This document shows positions 10,076 through 24,975 of a stretch of DNA of 64,000 nucleotides, one piece after another (positions within the stretch are counted from its first letter, which is position 1; every line of letters starts with the position of its first letter). The translations under genes and the position numbers were made by a program. This DNA is from Candolleomyces eurysporus (lineage: Eukaryota; Basidiomycota; Agaricomycetes; Agaricales; Psathyrellaceae). Under the pieces are notes generated by a model. That model ran no database searches. It was not told where the DNA came from and worked only from the letters and a program-made list of their open reading frames with translations. The DNA lies in the NCBI GenBank assembly GCA_027579435.1, contig JANBPK010001039.1, forward strand, positions 62,001 to 126,000, in the 5' to 3' direction.

Positions 10076-11750
10076 CTAGGAACTAGGAACTGTCAAGAGG
10101 CTACGCCGATGACAAACCTCCCTCCACCGATGTATATACATAGAAGACGGTATCTCGTCCATATACAACCTCTCAATCGACTCTCCCGACGTAAGCGTAT
10201 ATAACCCCTCGAGCTGCGGAAAATGCTCCCCCAGAAACTCGGAAACCCTCTCCAGAGAGTAGATAGGCGAATCCCCCACAAAGAGAGCGGAGAGTCTACT
10301 CCCATCCACCCCCGTAATCTTCTCGCCTCTCTGGATCCCGGTAGCATCAAACCTGAGCCCTAGAGTCCGTATGCTCCTACACGCTCTCAACAACTCCATG
10401 ATATGGGTGTGGTTGATCCGGGGCAAGCGGTGGTCAAGGATGTCCGGGTCAACGCTCAACTTGAGCGAGGAGATGTTCGGCCAGAACGCCGGAAATTGTC
10501 GGGTGACTTCCTCAGGGGTCGGCCAGACATCTTCCACCAAGTTGACTTCCAAATCCACGAGGTTCCGGTACTCGTACAGGGGAGAAATATCCAGCCGAAT
10601 GTCTGGGTCAAGCTCCATAGGTTCCTCGGCGAAAACGTGTTGCTGAGCCAGCTTCAAACGCCGGAGAACCGAAGAATTCAGATGGACTTTGACAAGCTTG
10701 ATGAGTTGTCGACGGCTGGTCACGGTGGATTCGTCGTACGCGGTGACAGCGAAGGCGCGGATCCGACTGTTTGCCGCCACTGGGAGGTATTGGATGAAGT
10801 GCACAATATTCCGGAGGTGGTCCCCGGTGATCTCTAGCGACTCCAGCGTTGCGAATCCTCGGTTAACCTGATTCAAGTGGGATGTGTCGGGCAATGGAAC
10901 CTCTTTCAGATTGGCCAGATGGAGGTTGACAAGCCGGGGAAGTGACGCCACGAGCGGGATAGTGCGGTGCCAGACGTTGGAAATCTTGAGGGTTTCGAGA
11001 CGGTTCCAGGGATGGATCTTGAGGTATTCGAGCGCCAAGCGCTCTGGAAAGCCAAGGTCGAAACAGTGCAATGTGATGTCGAGTCTCTTCAACTCGGGAT
11101 GGTGTTCCAAACTGGACCGCACGCAGTCGGCCTGGGTGCTGTTCTCGGGCTCGACAACGAAACCCAGGCCAGATATCCTTGGTCCCATGAAGAGAGAGAA
11201 GAAGGGGTAGATCTGGTTGCACAGGGCTCGCGGATGTCCATGCACCTGAGACGGCCCTAACCAGTGGAGGCTAGTTATCCTAGGAGCCAGAACCCCGTCC
11301 TTGCCGTTCGCTGCGAGTTTGAGCGCCCCGAAAGCTTCCGCGGAGAGTAGCTCGTGAACGCAAGCTTCGGCATGAAATTCGCGAATACGATCGGCATAAT
11401 ATGTCAGGTACCTCTTGAGGTCCTCTGGGTTGATAGTACGAGCCGGGTGCTGGGTTTAGGGGTCATTGAGCAATAGTCCCAATGGTCAATCAACAGATTA
11501 AGCTCACCAGAACGCGTAATTTCGAAAGCATCCCCTTCTCAATTCTCCATAGATCCGATGGCAGGCAGGAAATGAGTGGTTTGAAGCTGGTGATTCTGTA
11601 CCATAACCTGTCGAGCCCGGGTTCGAGAAATGCACGGGATGTGAGGGCCGTGGCTAGCATGGTTGGCACGTCGTCTTGCTCATTGCATATCATTCTCAGT
11701 AGCTCAGGAATGCCAAGGCATTTCTGCGCCATGGTTGTGGTCGATGTCAT
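10076..11750 (-). CDS. F-box/leucine-rich-type protein, paralog 3
   Basis: Exons 11508-11750 and 10076-11449 on the minus strand, 58-nt intron (donor GTGAGC), phase 0, 538 residues. The F-box is IPELLRMICNEQ, then ALTSRAFLEPGLDRLW. The post-intron motif RYLTYYADRIREF and the C-terminal GDSPIYSLERVSEFL and HFPQLEGLYTL correspond to paralogs 1 and 2 but are more divergent. Same strand as paralog 2, separated by 424 bp (9652-10075) with no supported gene, so probably an old tandem duplicate. The leader has TTTATAAAT on the minus strand about 70 bp before the ATG. Confidence 0.85.
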
Positions 11751-11815
11751 TGCTGAAGCTTGAAGATGAGTGCTGGTTGAGACAGTTTGTCAGAAGCCGT
11801 TTCGTCGGCGATCGT

Positions 11816-11826
11816 CAATTTATAAA
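11816..11826 (-). promoter_or_regulatory. TATA-like box of F-box paralog 3
   Basis: TTTATAAATT on the minus strand, 66-76 bp upstream of the ATG at 11750, a normal spacing for a short leader. Confidence 0.35.
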
Positions 11827-12046
11827 TTTGTGGATCATCAGGTTCGGGTTCCAGGTTATCTGTGTGTACATGCACTAGCGATTCTCCTTGCCAGAGGTAG
11901 CTGCACTTGAGTGAGAACGTCTGTACCCATTTCGAGGAAATTCCGCCAGATTCCAGCATCAAAAGGACCTTCCACGGTCAAGCATTGAACCTTTGCTATC
12001 CTAGAATACATTTCTTCTCATACGAAGGGTCGCCGTATTTGTAAGA

Positions 12047-14325
<2,279 letters not shown>

Positions 14326-14529
14326 CTGGAAGGTCCCCCAATGGTCACGGTCAGCTGGAGCTTCGCGTCACGCGTCGTCCATAACATATGAGCCAGAACC
14401 CTAACCTCATGCCGCCATCACTCGGCAACCACTTTGCCGATCCGAGTCTGTTCCGGCTTTTGGAGAAACCTCTGGATTCAAATTCAAATTCGAGCCTCTC
14501 CTGTCGGTTATGCTCTCAACGCTCTCGAG

Positions 14530-14802
14530 GATACTGTAGCGAAATGTAGATAGGAAATCGTAACGCGTAACGCCTCCTCCGAGAATTGCCTATTTTCGCC
14601 CTGTGTAACGCGTAACACCGACCCTGTTGCCAAATAAATGCCTGAAAATGGTCAAAAATAAGGGCAAATATTCCGGCCTGCGGCGCTTGGTAGCTAAAGC
14701 AGGCAAATGTAACGCGTAACATCCGGCCCGTTGCCTAAATTGCAGGTGCGCCAAACGTAACGCTCCAAATCCCATTGCCTATCTACATTTCGCTACAGTA
14801 TC
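14530..14802. mobile_element. MITE-like element with 25-bp terminal inverted repeats
   Basis: The left end 14530-14554 and right end 14778-14802 are perfect reverse complements (core CTGTAGCGAAATGTAGATAGG). Counting TA as the target duplication, the element is CTGTAG...CTACAG flanked by TA, as expected for a Tc1/mariner-type non-autonomous element; the superfamily is inferred. Inside are three exact copies of TAACGCGTAAC (14561-14571, 14606-14616, 14710-14720). No transposase is encoded. Confidence 0.7.
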
Positions 14803-15053
14803 TGATGCTTGGGTCGTGTGAACAGCAAGAGACTAACTCTAATCGGCATTGAGCACATGACAGCAGCATACAAAAGTGGAATACTTGATGGCGAACCCTG
14901 TTCCTCCCCTCCCTCGCCCTCCAATCCCTCTGGCTTGTGCGATGAGATCCCCAGACTTCTTTGTAAATCACAGCCCTCATCGTTGCTTCGTTCCAGCTAG
15001 GCTGCATCCCAAAGAATGTTCTCCGAGACATTTTCATTGAGCTGTTCCTACAA

Positions 15054-15866
15054 TTCTGGCAAAGTTTTGTAAGACATGTTTATAAGACATGACGTGTAGA
15101 GGCCTTCAGGCAATGGAGGAACCTACATAGAATAGAGACAATGGTGCATCTTAGGATACCATTGTGGGACCGTACAATCGTCGGACTGAGCTCATCAAGA
15201 GATACCTTCTCGCTTTCTGCACCAGGGAAACGAACTATAAATTGATGAAGGATCTAGTGCCATGAAGCTCGACGCACCAACGAGGGCGATAAATCTTATG
15301 TAGCCAGTCTGCGCTCCGTCGGGGTGCCACACAGGACGAGAGGTTAACCAGATAAGGCCGGTTTGTTTGATGTTGAACACGGACTGCTCCATGGCTTTGT
15401 AGTCAGCGTTCAGTCCCGACTGCCAATTACGGAATTCGACGAGTACATCGACGAGAGACTAATAGCAATAGAACTTGAGTTCCGCCATAATTAAAACCAG
15501 TGACAAAAACATACTCTGCCGCTGCTTCGTGACCTCTCCAGCTCAGTGCGCAGCATGGTATTCTCCTTCTCAAACTCCTTCAGCTGGCCACGGAGCTCCC
15601 GTAATTCTGTCGAGTAATCCCTTATAATTTGGAAAGCATCGATCAAGGCGGCATTGGAAGCCAGCGTCGTGGAAAGAAGGCTCGACTCCCCAAGCCCGGC
15701 GATCGCTCCTTGTGAGCACCTCCTACATAGTAGACCATCTGGGGAAAGCTCGAAGAGCGGATGAGTTCGAGATTGGGTGAAGGAGACCTGGGTTACCTAC
15801 CATTGAAGATCCACAAGGGTCTGCACGACAGCCAAGCAGATCTTGAGCATTTGCTTGCTCCCCCAT
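15054..15866 (-). CDS. Coiled-coil protein, copy 2 (intact, shortened)
   Basis: Unrecognised family, homologous to 5105-6542. Exons 15801-15866, 15515-15748, 15278-15458, 15127-15216 and a final 2 nt at 15054-15055 that completes the stop; 191 codons, 190 aa, no internal stop. It starts MGEQANAQDLLGC, then has a coiled coil (ELRELRGQLKEFEKENTML) and the conserved end with ADYKAMEQSVFNI and GLIWLTSRPVWHPDG. The 181-nt and 90-nt exons have the same lengths as in copy 1. The exons encoding the distal coiled coil in copy 1 (5563-5971) are absent. The block continues upstream to about 16015, where it abuts an F-box fragment. Function unknown; a scaffold or adaptor role is a guess from the coiled coil. 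Confidence 0.65.
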
Positions 15867-15925
15867 GGTTTGCGTTGATATCAGATGGAGAAGACGGTGG
15901 GGAGGACAGGGCCTGGTGCATGGGG

Positions 15926-15933
15926 TTTAAATA
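15926..15933 (-). promoter_or_regulatory. TATA-like box upstream of coiled-coil copy 2
   Basis: TATTTAAA on the minus strand, 60-67 bp before the ATG at 15866, in the same relative place as the box of copy 1. Confidence 0.35.
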
Positions 15934-16017
15934 GAGCACTACCAATCGTTATCGATATATGATCAATACATTGCTAAAGCCTCCCACTTCCCATCCACAG
16001 GGAGGTCAGGAGACTTC

Positions 16018-16485
16018 CTATTTAAGTTCAAAAGGTTGACAGAGCTTACGTTGCACTTCACAGAAGGCCTTTGGATAACATCGGAAGAGGCAGGACAAAT
16101 ACCAAAGGCATGGCCAAATATTGAAACGCTTTGCCTTGATCTTGCAAACAAGAGGGTGCCCCGGATCGACCACAAAGATCTTCTCAATATCGTTTACAAC
16201 TATCGATTACTGCGGTACCTCTCCTTGCCCTTCGACGCGACCAAAGTAGAAGGAGCTGAACGAGACCTCCGTCCGGGTAATGACACGATCTCTACTTTCA
16301 TTGAGCTCGACGTCGGCTACTCGCCTATCTCCTCCGCTTCCCGAGTCATTCAGTTATTCACCGTCCATTGTCCAAAGTTGAAGAAGGTAGAGTCGCACGC
16401 TAATGATTCTGATTACCAGTATCAAGGCCAATGGGAGTGCGCCGACGAACATTTTTTATGTCAGGTGGACACTGCGACAACTTGA
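16018..16485 (+). pseudogene. Truncated F-box gene fragment (C-terminal third)
   Basis: An open frame here reads LFKFKRLTELTLHF onward and matches the last ~145 residues of the F-box protein at 8030-9651, including PFDATKVEGAE, SPISSASRVIQLF and NDSDYQYQGQW. The F-box and the first two thirds are missing, and the frame runs about 9 residues past the parental stop. The 5' breakpoint at about 16015 coincides with the end of the duplicated coiled-coil block. No promoter is evident, so it is probably not a gene. Confidence 0.8.
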
Positions 16486-16562
16486 CTGAGCTTGCTACTG
16501 TTTAACTTACTCTCATTTCGTCAGTATTTGTCACCATAGTGCTGCAATACCAATTCCCTATT

Positions 16563-19500
16563 CTAAGGCAAATCGTCCTTGACCATCCCCAGCAAACGCT
16601 CCCTGTCTCCTGATTCCTCAACCAACTCTCGGAACATTCCCTTTGGATTCTTCAAGAGTTCGGACGGCCTGTCAAATTCGATCTGACAATTCGCGTTAGG
16701 CATCGGTTAATGGCACTGAGAGAGGGCTTTCGAGAATCTTACCATTCTCCCTGCGTCGAGAACCAGCTGTGGTACGGTAAGATCTCACATATCAGAGGAC
16801 GATGATCGCTGCGAAACTCACAATCTTGTCAACATCCATGATCGTCTGCAGCCTGTGAGCAATGGTGAGGACTGTGACGTCCGTTCCTAGCTCGTGGCGT
16901 AGGGAATTCTGGATAACTGTATCCGTTTCATGATCTGCAATTGAAGGGTCATAACTAGTGTCTGTCATCAGGCCCCTTCAGGTCAACTTACCGATAGCAG
17001 AGGTAGCTTCACGAGGGAGGGGCGGTGAATTTAAGATAAAGAAACGTTAAAGTCCAAACACCTTACCTTCATCAAGGATTAGCAATTTGCTACCACGAAG
17101 GATAGCTCTAGCCAACGCAAGGATCTGCCGCTGGCCAACAGACAAATTCGATCCACCACTCGAGATCTGGCTATCGAGGGTCAGGCGGGACTCGTCATCA
17201 CCTCGTTGAAGCGAGAAGAGGCCAGCAGAACGCAGAGCATTGTTCAAAGTGGCGTCATCATTCTCGTCAAATGGGTCCAGATTCTGGCGGAGGCTCCCAC
17301 TCAAAAGCTCAGGCTAGATGCATCGCGACGATGGTCAATCACGGTCACACGGGTCGGGACGTGGCGAAAAGACATACAATCTGGGGAATTATGGTTATGT
17401 TGGACCGCAATGCCTCGAGATTGATGGTGCTGGTGTCTCGTCCGTCATAGAAGACCTGCCCTTCCGTGTAGATACAACGGAGCAGGGCGAGTGTCAAGGA
17501 ACTCTGAATTGGTAGTTTAGCGCACGTTCACAAGAAAAGAGACCGCGTACTGACCTTCCCTGAGCCTGTGCGACCCACTAATGAACGAAGAACTTAGAGA
17601 AGGGCTGCAAGACCGATGCTGAGTACCTACAGATACCAATCCTTTCGCCAGCTTTGACATCGAAGCTTATATCGTGAAGTACCTTTGGGCCATCAGCCGA
17701 GTAACTTGCAGACAAACGCTCAACCTTCAGGGAGCCGCTAGAAGGCCAATATGCAGGAGGAATGCCGTCTGTCGTGGGCTTTGGCTCTTGCTCAATCTTT
17801 ATGTATCTGTCGACGCGCTCCAGGCTAACGACGTTATAAGTTACTTTAGTCAAGTGTTCTTCAAGAAAGCGAGCCCCTACCTGTTCCCTTGAACCTCGAA
17901 TTCGTTCAACACTCGAACCCACCAAAGGATTACTCCACTGAAACCGACTTTCGATTGAAGGAATTAAAGGTGAGCCTTGGGAAACGCAACAAATGATGCT
18001 ACCTCACCTGCCATGTTCAGAGAAAAGCCCGTGTTTGCAGCTCCTTGACTTTGGAAGTACACCAGGTACACAGCCAAGCCAGAGGAAAATAGGGCACCCA
18101 TAGTATCGATACGAATGCAGACCCATCTATTGAGAATATAGACCGTTCTGGCGGCGCGTGTGTATAGATTGATCCGTCTCATGGATTCCTTGGTGAATGC
18201 TTCCTGTGCTCCATACGCACGGAGAGAGGCTACGAAGGGTTGAGTAAAAGATGGCGATTGGAGCGAAGGTACTTACTGAGCCCAGCGATAGCGGCACTAA
18301 AGCTAGGGAGCAGATCAGGCTTGGAGACATCAAACATGAGAGCAAAAAAACGCCTACTGGCCGAGAACGGGAGCCTTGGCATTGGACATCTCCCTCTTCA
18401 CAGGGAGTTGCGCCTTCATATATATCTGGCCACATATTCCACCAACGAGAGCGACAAGCAGTCCAGGCAAAAAGAAAACGGGCGTCAAGACGACTACAGC
18501 ACCGAACCTTGTGAGCATTATCAATGTCATATCTGAGAGGAGGAAAAGACTTGAGGAAACTGGGCCGTCAACTGCAACGGAACTGTCGGCTTTCGTTCAT
18601 GAGAGTATAACGAGGTATACGTACTAGCTCTGATATCCTGTGTGCAACGAGTGATAACACGCGAAATCGGGGTTGTGTCAAGCCACCTACATATACCGGC
18701 ATCTCATCAGAGAACAATTTTCCAGAGTAAAGCATTGTTATGCACCGTAGAGTAGTCCCCAAAATCGCCCGCATGAGCTTCTGGTGGAGCATCCGTGAAG
18801 CACGAATAGAGCCTAGGGTATAGATTGTGTACGCCACGATGAAGACAACGATTGCCCAGAGCAAAACCAGGCCTATAACGCGACGGTTAGTCTATGCTGA
18901 TGGTTTAGATGAATGGAGAAACAGCCCACCGTAAATGCTGAGGTAGCTAGGTACAAATGAAAGACTTGAACAAGATGACATTTCATTTGACTCAGGTGAC
19001 TCACTAAGAAATGGAAACGTCCGATGCTGGTCGGTCGGTATATTGGGACGCCCAAAACCCTAAGAACCATGTTTGAAACGCAAGGGCACTATGATAGAAC
19101 CCCTGTCCTGCAACGAAGGTGGAGAAAAATAGCACAGGATGTTTGCCGCCTAGGGCAGACAAATACATTTTTACTAGAAACGATGTGAGGATTATGAGTC
19201 TACGTCGAAGGAATTAGCTGCCACTCACTGGAGCTCCAACCGACGTGCCCTTCATCGATCTCTTCAGCTACGATCAATTTCCCGCCCGAGCTGGGTTTAA
19301 TCAAGTCGTTACCGTCGTCGGGTTTCTCTTCGACTTTGGTGAGATCCTCGTCTGCCTTAAGTGTGTTTGCTAAATCTTGGTCCAGCTTTATCACCTCTGA
19401 GATGGGACCTTGCGACAGAATTCGCCCATCGGAGCCCATTGAGACGATGAACCCAGCTGCAGGGCGAGCTAAAGCGACATTGTGTGTCTATGGCAGTATT

Positions 19501-22500
19501 AGAGGGAAGTGGAGGATAGAGTAGCGGAGTGGTACGCACCACAAGAAGAACAGTTCTGCCTTCCACCAAATCGCCAGCGAGACATTTCTCCACAACCCAT
19601 TTCGCAGTATGCACACTGGTCTCAAGCATCAGAGTAGAACCATGGCAAACGAAAGGAAGTGAAAAGCTCACTCGAGTGCAGCCAACACGTCATCAAGTAG
19701 AAGAATCTTTGCGGAGGAATAGACAGCCCGGGCTAGAGTGATTCTCGCTTTCTGGCCGCCACTTAACGTCAGCCCCTTCTCTCCAACCTCCGTTTGGTCA
19801 CCTGCTTCGAACAAGCTCAAATCTCGAGTCAAAGCACATTGGTGGAGTACTTTGTTGTAGCGCTCTTCGTCGTAGGGACTACCAAAGAGAATGTTTTCCT
19901 TGGGTTGATTACGTTCGATTGAGCTGGCCGTCTCTGAAGTTAGAAGAGGGAACTCACTCGAATGGTTTCGTTCTGGACCCATGACTCTTGAGCCGCATAG
20001 GCAACACCTTCGGACCGTGGAAGGTTGCACCACGAGTCGGGAGACATGGGAATGTAGTGCATTTCACCTGAAGGTTGATTAACGCAGGCGTTGAAGGACA
20101 CCCTCAGAGATGACGAAAGCACGTACCTAAAAGGGCCATTAGAATAGATGTCTTGCCAGAAGCGGTTGGGCCAACGATAAGGTTGATCTTGTTTGGGGCG
20201 AAAACAAGCTCATGCTCGATTTTCAGCACGAACTTGCGTTTCGATGGTGTCAAGGAGCCGTCGTTGTCGTTGGACCATGTGAAGGATGCCTCTCTGATCC
20301 CAACCTTCTCTGACGTTTCGACTTGCGTAGGGATGGACTCGCCATCGCTCTTGGTAGTAAAATTATCCAACAACTCGGTCTATTGAGAAAGGTTAGCGAT
20401 GGCAAGAATACCCGAAAAACCTGACATACATTTCTCAAGAAGTCGTCAAAACGGTCAATAGAGACTTTCCCTGCGATCGCAGTATTGGCAATGTAGAACA
20501 TAATGTGGATCTGATCCCTTAGCATGTCGAAAACCGTCATAGAACTGAAGACGATAGAGGCGCTGAGCTCCCGATGCATGACAACGACCTAGAAGTTTTG
20601 GTCAGTCATGAGTGCCGCGAAGACGTCAGTGGTCGACTAACACTAATGCGATTCCGTTAGATTTGCCTGGTCACAATAAAATACGACTCACAATACGGCA
20701 TAGGTGGAAACCATGGTCGCGATTGGAAGCAGGAAACTGCAAACGTATACCAAGTCAGAAAGCGAAAGTACGTCACTTGATATCGAGAACTGTACTTCAT
20801 GAACCCATTCACTAAGCCAAGGACCTGACGTTTCCAAACGTAATGCAACTCTTCCTCTCGTTTCTGAGCAATCCTCTCGTTCATTTTCTTCTCCCATCCG
20901 AACATCTTGATCATGCGAAGAACGTTCATGGCTTGAAAAAGTGATCAGAGAGAGGGAAAGAAAGACGATGGAACACAGGAGACCTACTCTCCGACACCGT
21001 CTGCACGCGAGCATCAGTTTTCTTGAGACACTTGACTTGAACATCTTGGATCAACTTCGTGATATACGCTGGAAGGGGGAGAAGTAAGATCATGATGGCC
21101 AGTCCAACAAGGGAGCTGTTGCACCATTAGCAATCAGCTCTGAAGGGCATGACACGTGCGTACCTCCATCCAAGGATATTGTAAAGGAAGACAATACACA
21201 AAGAGATTTGTAACGGGATAAAGATAAGCAGGAACAAGAAGGAGCTCCGAGCGTCTGTGATGTTGCCAAGGTCAGTAGTTACGAGGTTGTTGATTTTTCC
21301 GACAAGGTTGGTCGCACTGCTTGTCGGAGGCTTCGTCGCAGGCGATGCGTTGTCCAATGTTTTGCTCGATTCGGATTTCGTACTCTTGGTCTCTGATCTG
21401 TGTTCGCCTGGAGAAGCTTCCGGTTGTGTTGAACTATCCTTTAAGATCTCTGACGTCCTGGCGTCCTCTGGCACAGAGACACCAGTGCTAGTACTGCCAC
21501 CGAGGGGAGCTGCCTCGGGGGTTAGAGTCGTGTTTGGAACAACCGAGCTCTCTTGAGTCTCCGCCTTCATTCTGATTCTCAGTGAATGCTCGAACACGAG
21601 CTGAGTGAGCATGGATTCTACTTGTACGGTTGCGCAAGTCTGAATGAAGACTGACTGAGCATCTAGTCGAAAACTCCTTAAAAAAGATGAGCTTACTGCG
21701 ACGAAATTGTACCATTGGTTCGCGATTGAGCAAATTGTGGGACCAAGGAATAGCCACAGGATCCAGAACCAGGGCTTGATGGTTGCATTCTCGCCGCCCT
21801 TTTCGATGTACCTTTCATTGAAATCAGAGAGACCGATCGAACATGGGAATGAATACCCTACATACCACAAAAGATTCCTGATGCCTAGTGGAGAAGCGAA
21901 TCCTCCGAGGACTTGGATCACGAGCAATATGGACAATGTAACATACTCCTTCCTGAAGACGCGCATCAACCCAAAGAACAGATGGGACTTTTGCGGTTTC
22001 TTGAAGGCGTCGAGATGCTGCAACGTTGCAGGTTAACAGGTGTGAAATCAGCATGGGGCGATACACTCACAGGAAACCCGCGAGCTCGCAGATTCTGTGC
22101 ATAGTCGGAGTCTGCCAGTGGTGGAAGAAGATCAGACGATAGGTGCGGAACTCTGTTCGCAAGAAACACGACTGAGTCGAGGAAGGAAAAGGTTATCAGC
22201 GAAAGGATAGATGCCGTCTGCTCAGCATTTGGAGAGGCCATAGGCTCCTAAATGAATTGACTTATCAGCGAAAGTATTCCACGCGAGTCGGGGCCATGAA
22301 TATACCTTTGGGTCAAATGGGACGTACTGATGTGGCATGGTCAATGGAATGACTATGGCCAGAAGGAAGAGGACACAGATTTTCGCCCACAGGAGCCATC
22401 CCGCTGCACTATCAAGAGGAGAGCGGTTGAATGTCGCGAGAGGGAAAACGTCACGGTACGCGTAAACTCCTAGGAAAGCCAGCAGGAGAACGTTTAGGTG

Positions 22501-23216
22501 ACGAGCCGCTGTTTTGCTCCATCGTCGCTTGTTCCCAACAGTCACCAGAGACAGCAAAACCATGTAAAGCTATATGTATCGAGTGAGAAACCGGAATGAA
22601 AAAGCTTAGAAGACGTACGCTGGTCATACATATCAATAGATCTTGCCACTCTTTCTGGGAGAGGGCAGGGTCTTCTCGACGACGTTTCTTCTTATGCTTC
22701 TTTCCTAAGCTACCCAATCCAAGGCGCGTCTCTTCATCAAGAACTGCGGAGACAACACACAGAATTAAGAACACAACGCAGCCTAGGAGACGCATGAGTT
22801 TGAACCCAAAGATGACGGTACCACCGTGTTTCTTGATACGCTCTCGTATTTCGGCAGCGACTGTGGCCTCACGAGGTGGCTGCGTCGAGGATCCTGTGGA
22901 TTCATCCATTGGAGCAGCATCCGGGTCGAATAGGCGTCTCCATAGATGCCTTACGGCGCGTCTCGACGCAACGATGTGAACGATGAGGAGTAGAGCTGAG
23001 AGCGCCGCAATGTATACTGGAAAAGTCAGCGAATCTGTCAATAGACTACAAGTTTCGTCAGCACGCAACCAGAGACCAGAAGTTGATATCTTACCGCGTC
23101 TTTCCCTTCTTCAACGTGGATCCAACAAGATCAGACACGCCGAAGGGTGTTTGAACAAGAAATAGATGGCCTGCACTAGAATCAGTTGGACTTTGCGACT
23201 GCACCATGGTAGGCAT
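16563..23216 (-). CDS. ABCC-type (MRP/Ybt1-like) full-length ABC transporter
   Basis: A multi-exon minus-strand gene with two transmembrane and two nucleotide-binding halves plus an N-terminal membrane extension, roughly 1,450 residues. NBD1 (about 19.5-20.3 kb) has Walker [10 protein letters not shown], signature LSGGQKAR and Walker [12 protein letters not shown], with Asp where the catalytic Glu is expected, a usual degeneracy of ABCC NBD1. NBD2 (about 16.8-17.9 kb) has GRTGSGKSS, signature LSVGQRQ and LLILDEATSAID with the catalytic Glu. The first exon starts [14 protein letters not shown], or 3 codons later at 23207. The protein ends [11 protein letters not shown]; the stop is at 16563-16565. 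Expected to export organic anions, conjugates or toxicants across the vacuolar or plasma membrane; substrate unknown. A Ser/Thr-rich stretch of ~90 residues lies within the first membrane domain (about 21.3-21.6 kb). Confidence 0.93.
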
Positions 23217-24317
23217 GGGTGCAGATGCTCGTCGTTGTTAGTAGACACGCAGTGCGCAGCGTGACCGATAAGACGTTCTGTTCAATTGATACATGTTGTG
23301 GTAAGAAGAAGACGTCGGGATCAAAGTATAATTGAACGTCACTGCCATCAATTTCGTCTAAAAATAGGACTCATCCAATACGACTCCATCATAACCCTTT
23401 CCTCTTGACCTTCATGGACACGTCAAGTTCCAGGACCCAGTTTACCATGATCTCAGAAGCCGAAAGATCCAACTAGGGTCAGGTTCGGATAGCACTTGCC
23501 AAACACATGATGCAAGCTATCTCAAGTATGTTGGCAAAAGCGCAGCAGGATCAGACGCGCACTTGTTTAGGTCAAAGACAGCGAGTCATTTTGCTCACAA
23601 CCAGGTCCCAATGCCTTGAAATGGGACATATGCAACGGCCTAAAATTGTACGACCATGGAGCGTATTTGGTGAACCGGCAAGATGTTGCGCTTCGTATGA
23701 CAGGTGCGTGTTGGCCGTTGAAGTTGCTGAGCATCCTACCCAGCCCAGTGCTACTGAGGAAAACTTGGCTGGCTCAATTTCAAATCAGTGTGCTGTGCTC
23801 CAGACGATGGGAGCGACTCAGCATCTCATACTGGGCAATGATTTGATGCGAAAGCCTTGAGGCAGAGTGAGTGGAATCAAGCTCGGGACAGGGAGCAATA
23901 GCGTGATGTCTCCTTTACTCTTATTGGAATCAAACACTGCTTTGTCTAGCCCATAGGAACAGCGTGACTGGGAACAATCTTAAATGAACCTACAGATTTG
24001 TGAGGGATCCATCACCAGATGAGGAGTAGTGCAAAAGCTATTGCCTGGACTTTAATATTATTTGAAAAAATCGAGCAGTGGTCTCCGAGCCATCGGATCC
24101 ACCCATCACTCCAAACCATTGGGTCAGGACACAACAAGCGGGTGCACGATAACGTCCTGTATTTCAAAATCTGGCGTCTGTTCGAAGTTCCAGAGTCACT
24201 CGCTCGCCGCCGACTCGGGAAACACTCAGCGACCGAACATCTTATTCCGAGAAAGGACAAAGGACGAGTCAACAGCTACTCACCCATGGCTCAGTGCTGA
24301 GAACCTGACGGTCGTTC
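23217..24317. other. Intergenic, no gene seen
   Basis: Only short frames without recognisable motifs. Sequence around 24212-24317 looks like a weak, older copy of the minisatellite unit that follows. Confidence 0.4.
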
Positions 24318-24975
24318 CCTAGTCAAAGAATGACTCGGGATAATCTTATGAACCATCTACCCGAAAAGAATAAAGAGCCAAATAAATCGCGTTAGCGAAG
24401 AGAACCAACCCGACTCACCACACCACGGTGTAAACAAATTGCTCGGAGACAATTGAGGGTCCGAAATGACCCAGGATAATCTGGTGAACCATCTATTCCA
24501 AAGAGAATAAACAGCCATTAAACAGCGCCGGAGACCGACCCACCACACCGCCGTGCAGGCTAGTGGCCCAGAGAAATTGAGGGTGTCATAAAATGACTCG
24601 GGATGATCTGGTGAACCATCTACTCCAAAAAGAAGAAAGGTCAACAACGGCATTGACGAAAAAACAAACCGACTCCTACGCCACACTGTGTCTTCTAATT
24701 GCTCGAGAAGAGTGACGAACTAATCAGGATAATCTGGTAAACCATCTAGCCCAAGCAGAATGAAAAGTCATTTAACAGCCTCGCAGAAAAACCAGACCGA
24801 CTCAACACACCATCATGCAAGCTAATTGCTCCGAAATAGTTGAGAGTGTCCTAAGTTGACTCGGGATAATCTAGCGAACCATGTCTGCTAAAAAGAAGAA
24901 AAGCTTAAAAAACAGCGTCGGAGAAAAATCAAACCGACCCACCGCACCAGCGTGCTGGCCAATTGCTCAGAAATA
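24318..24975. repeat. Minisatellite, about five units of 126-135 bp
   Basis: The phrase GGATAATCTGGTGAACCATCT and variants recurs at about 24338, 24472, 24599, 24725 and 24861. Each is followed by an A-rich AAGAA stretch, then a CCGACTCACCACACC-like stretch, then AATTGCTCGGA. Units differ by many substitutions, so the array is old. It encodes nothing. 24976-26162 shows no supported gene. Confidence 0.8.

Noticed and set aside
24318..24975. Repeat array as CRISPR
   Set aside because: Units of 126-135 bp diverge along their whole length with no repeat-spacer alternation, and the genome is eukaryotic.
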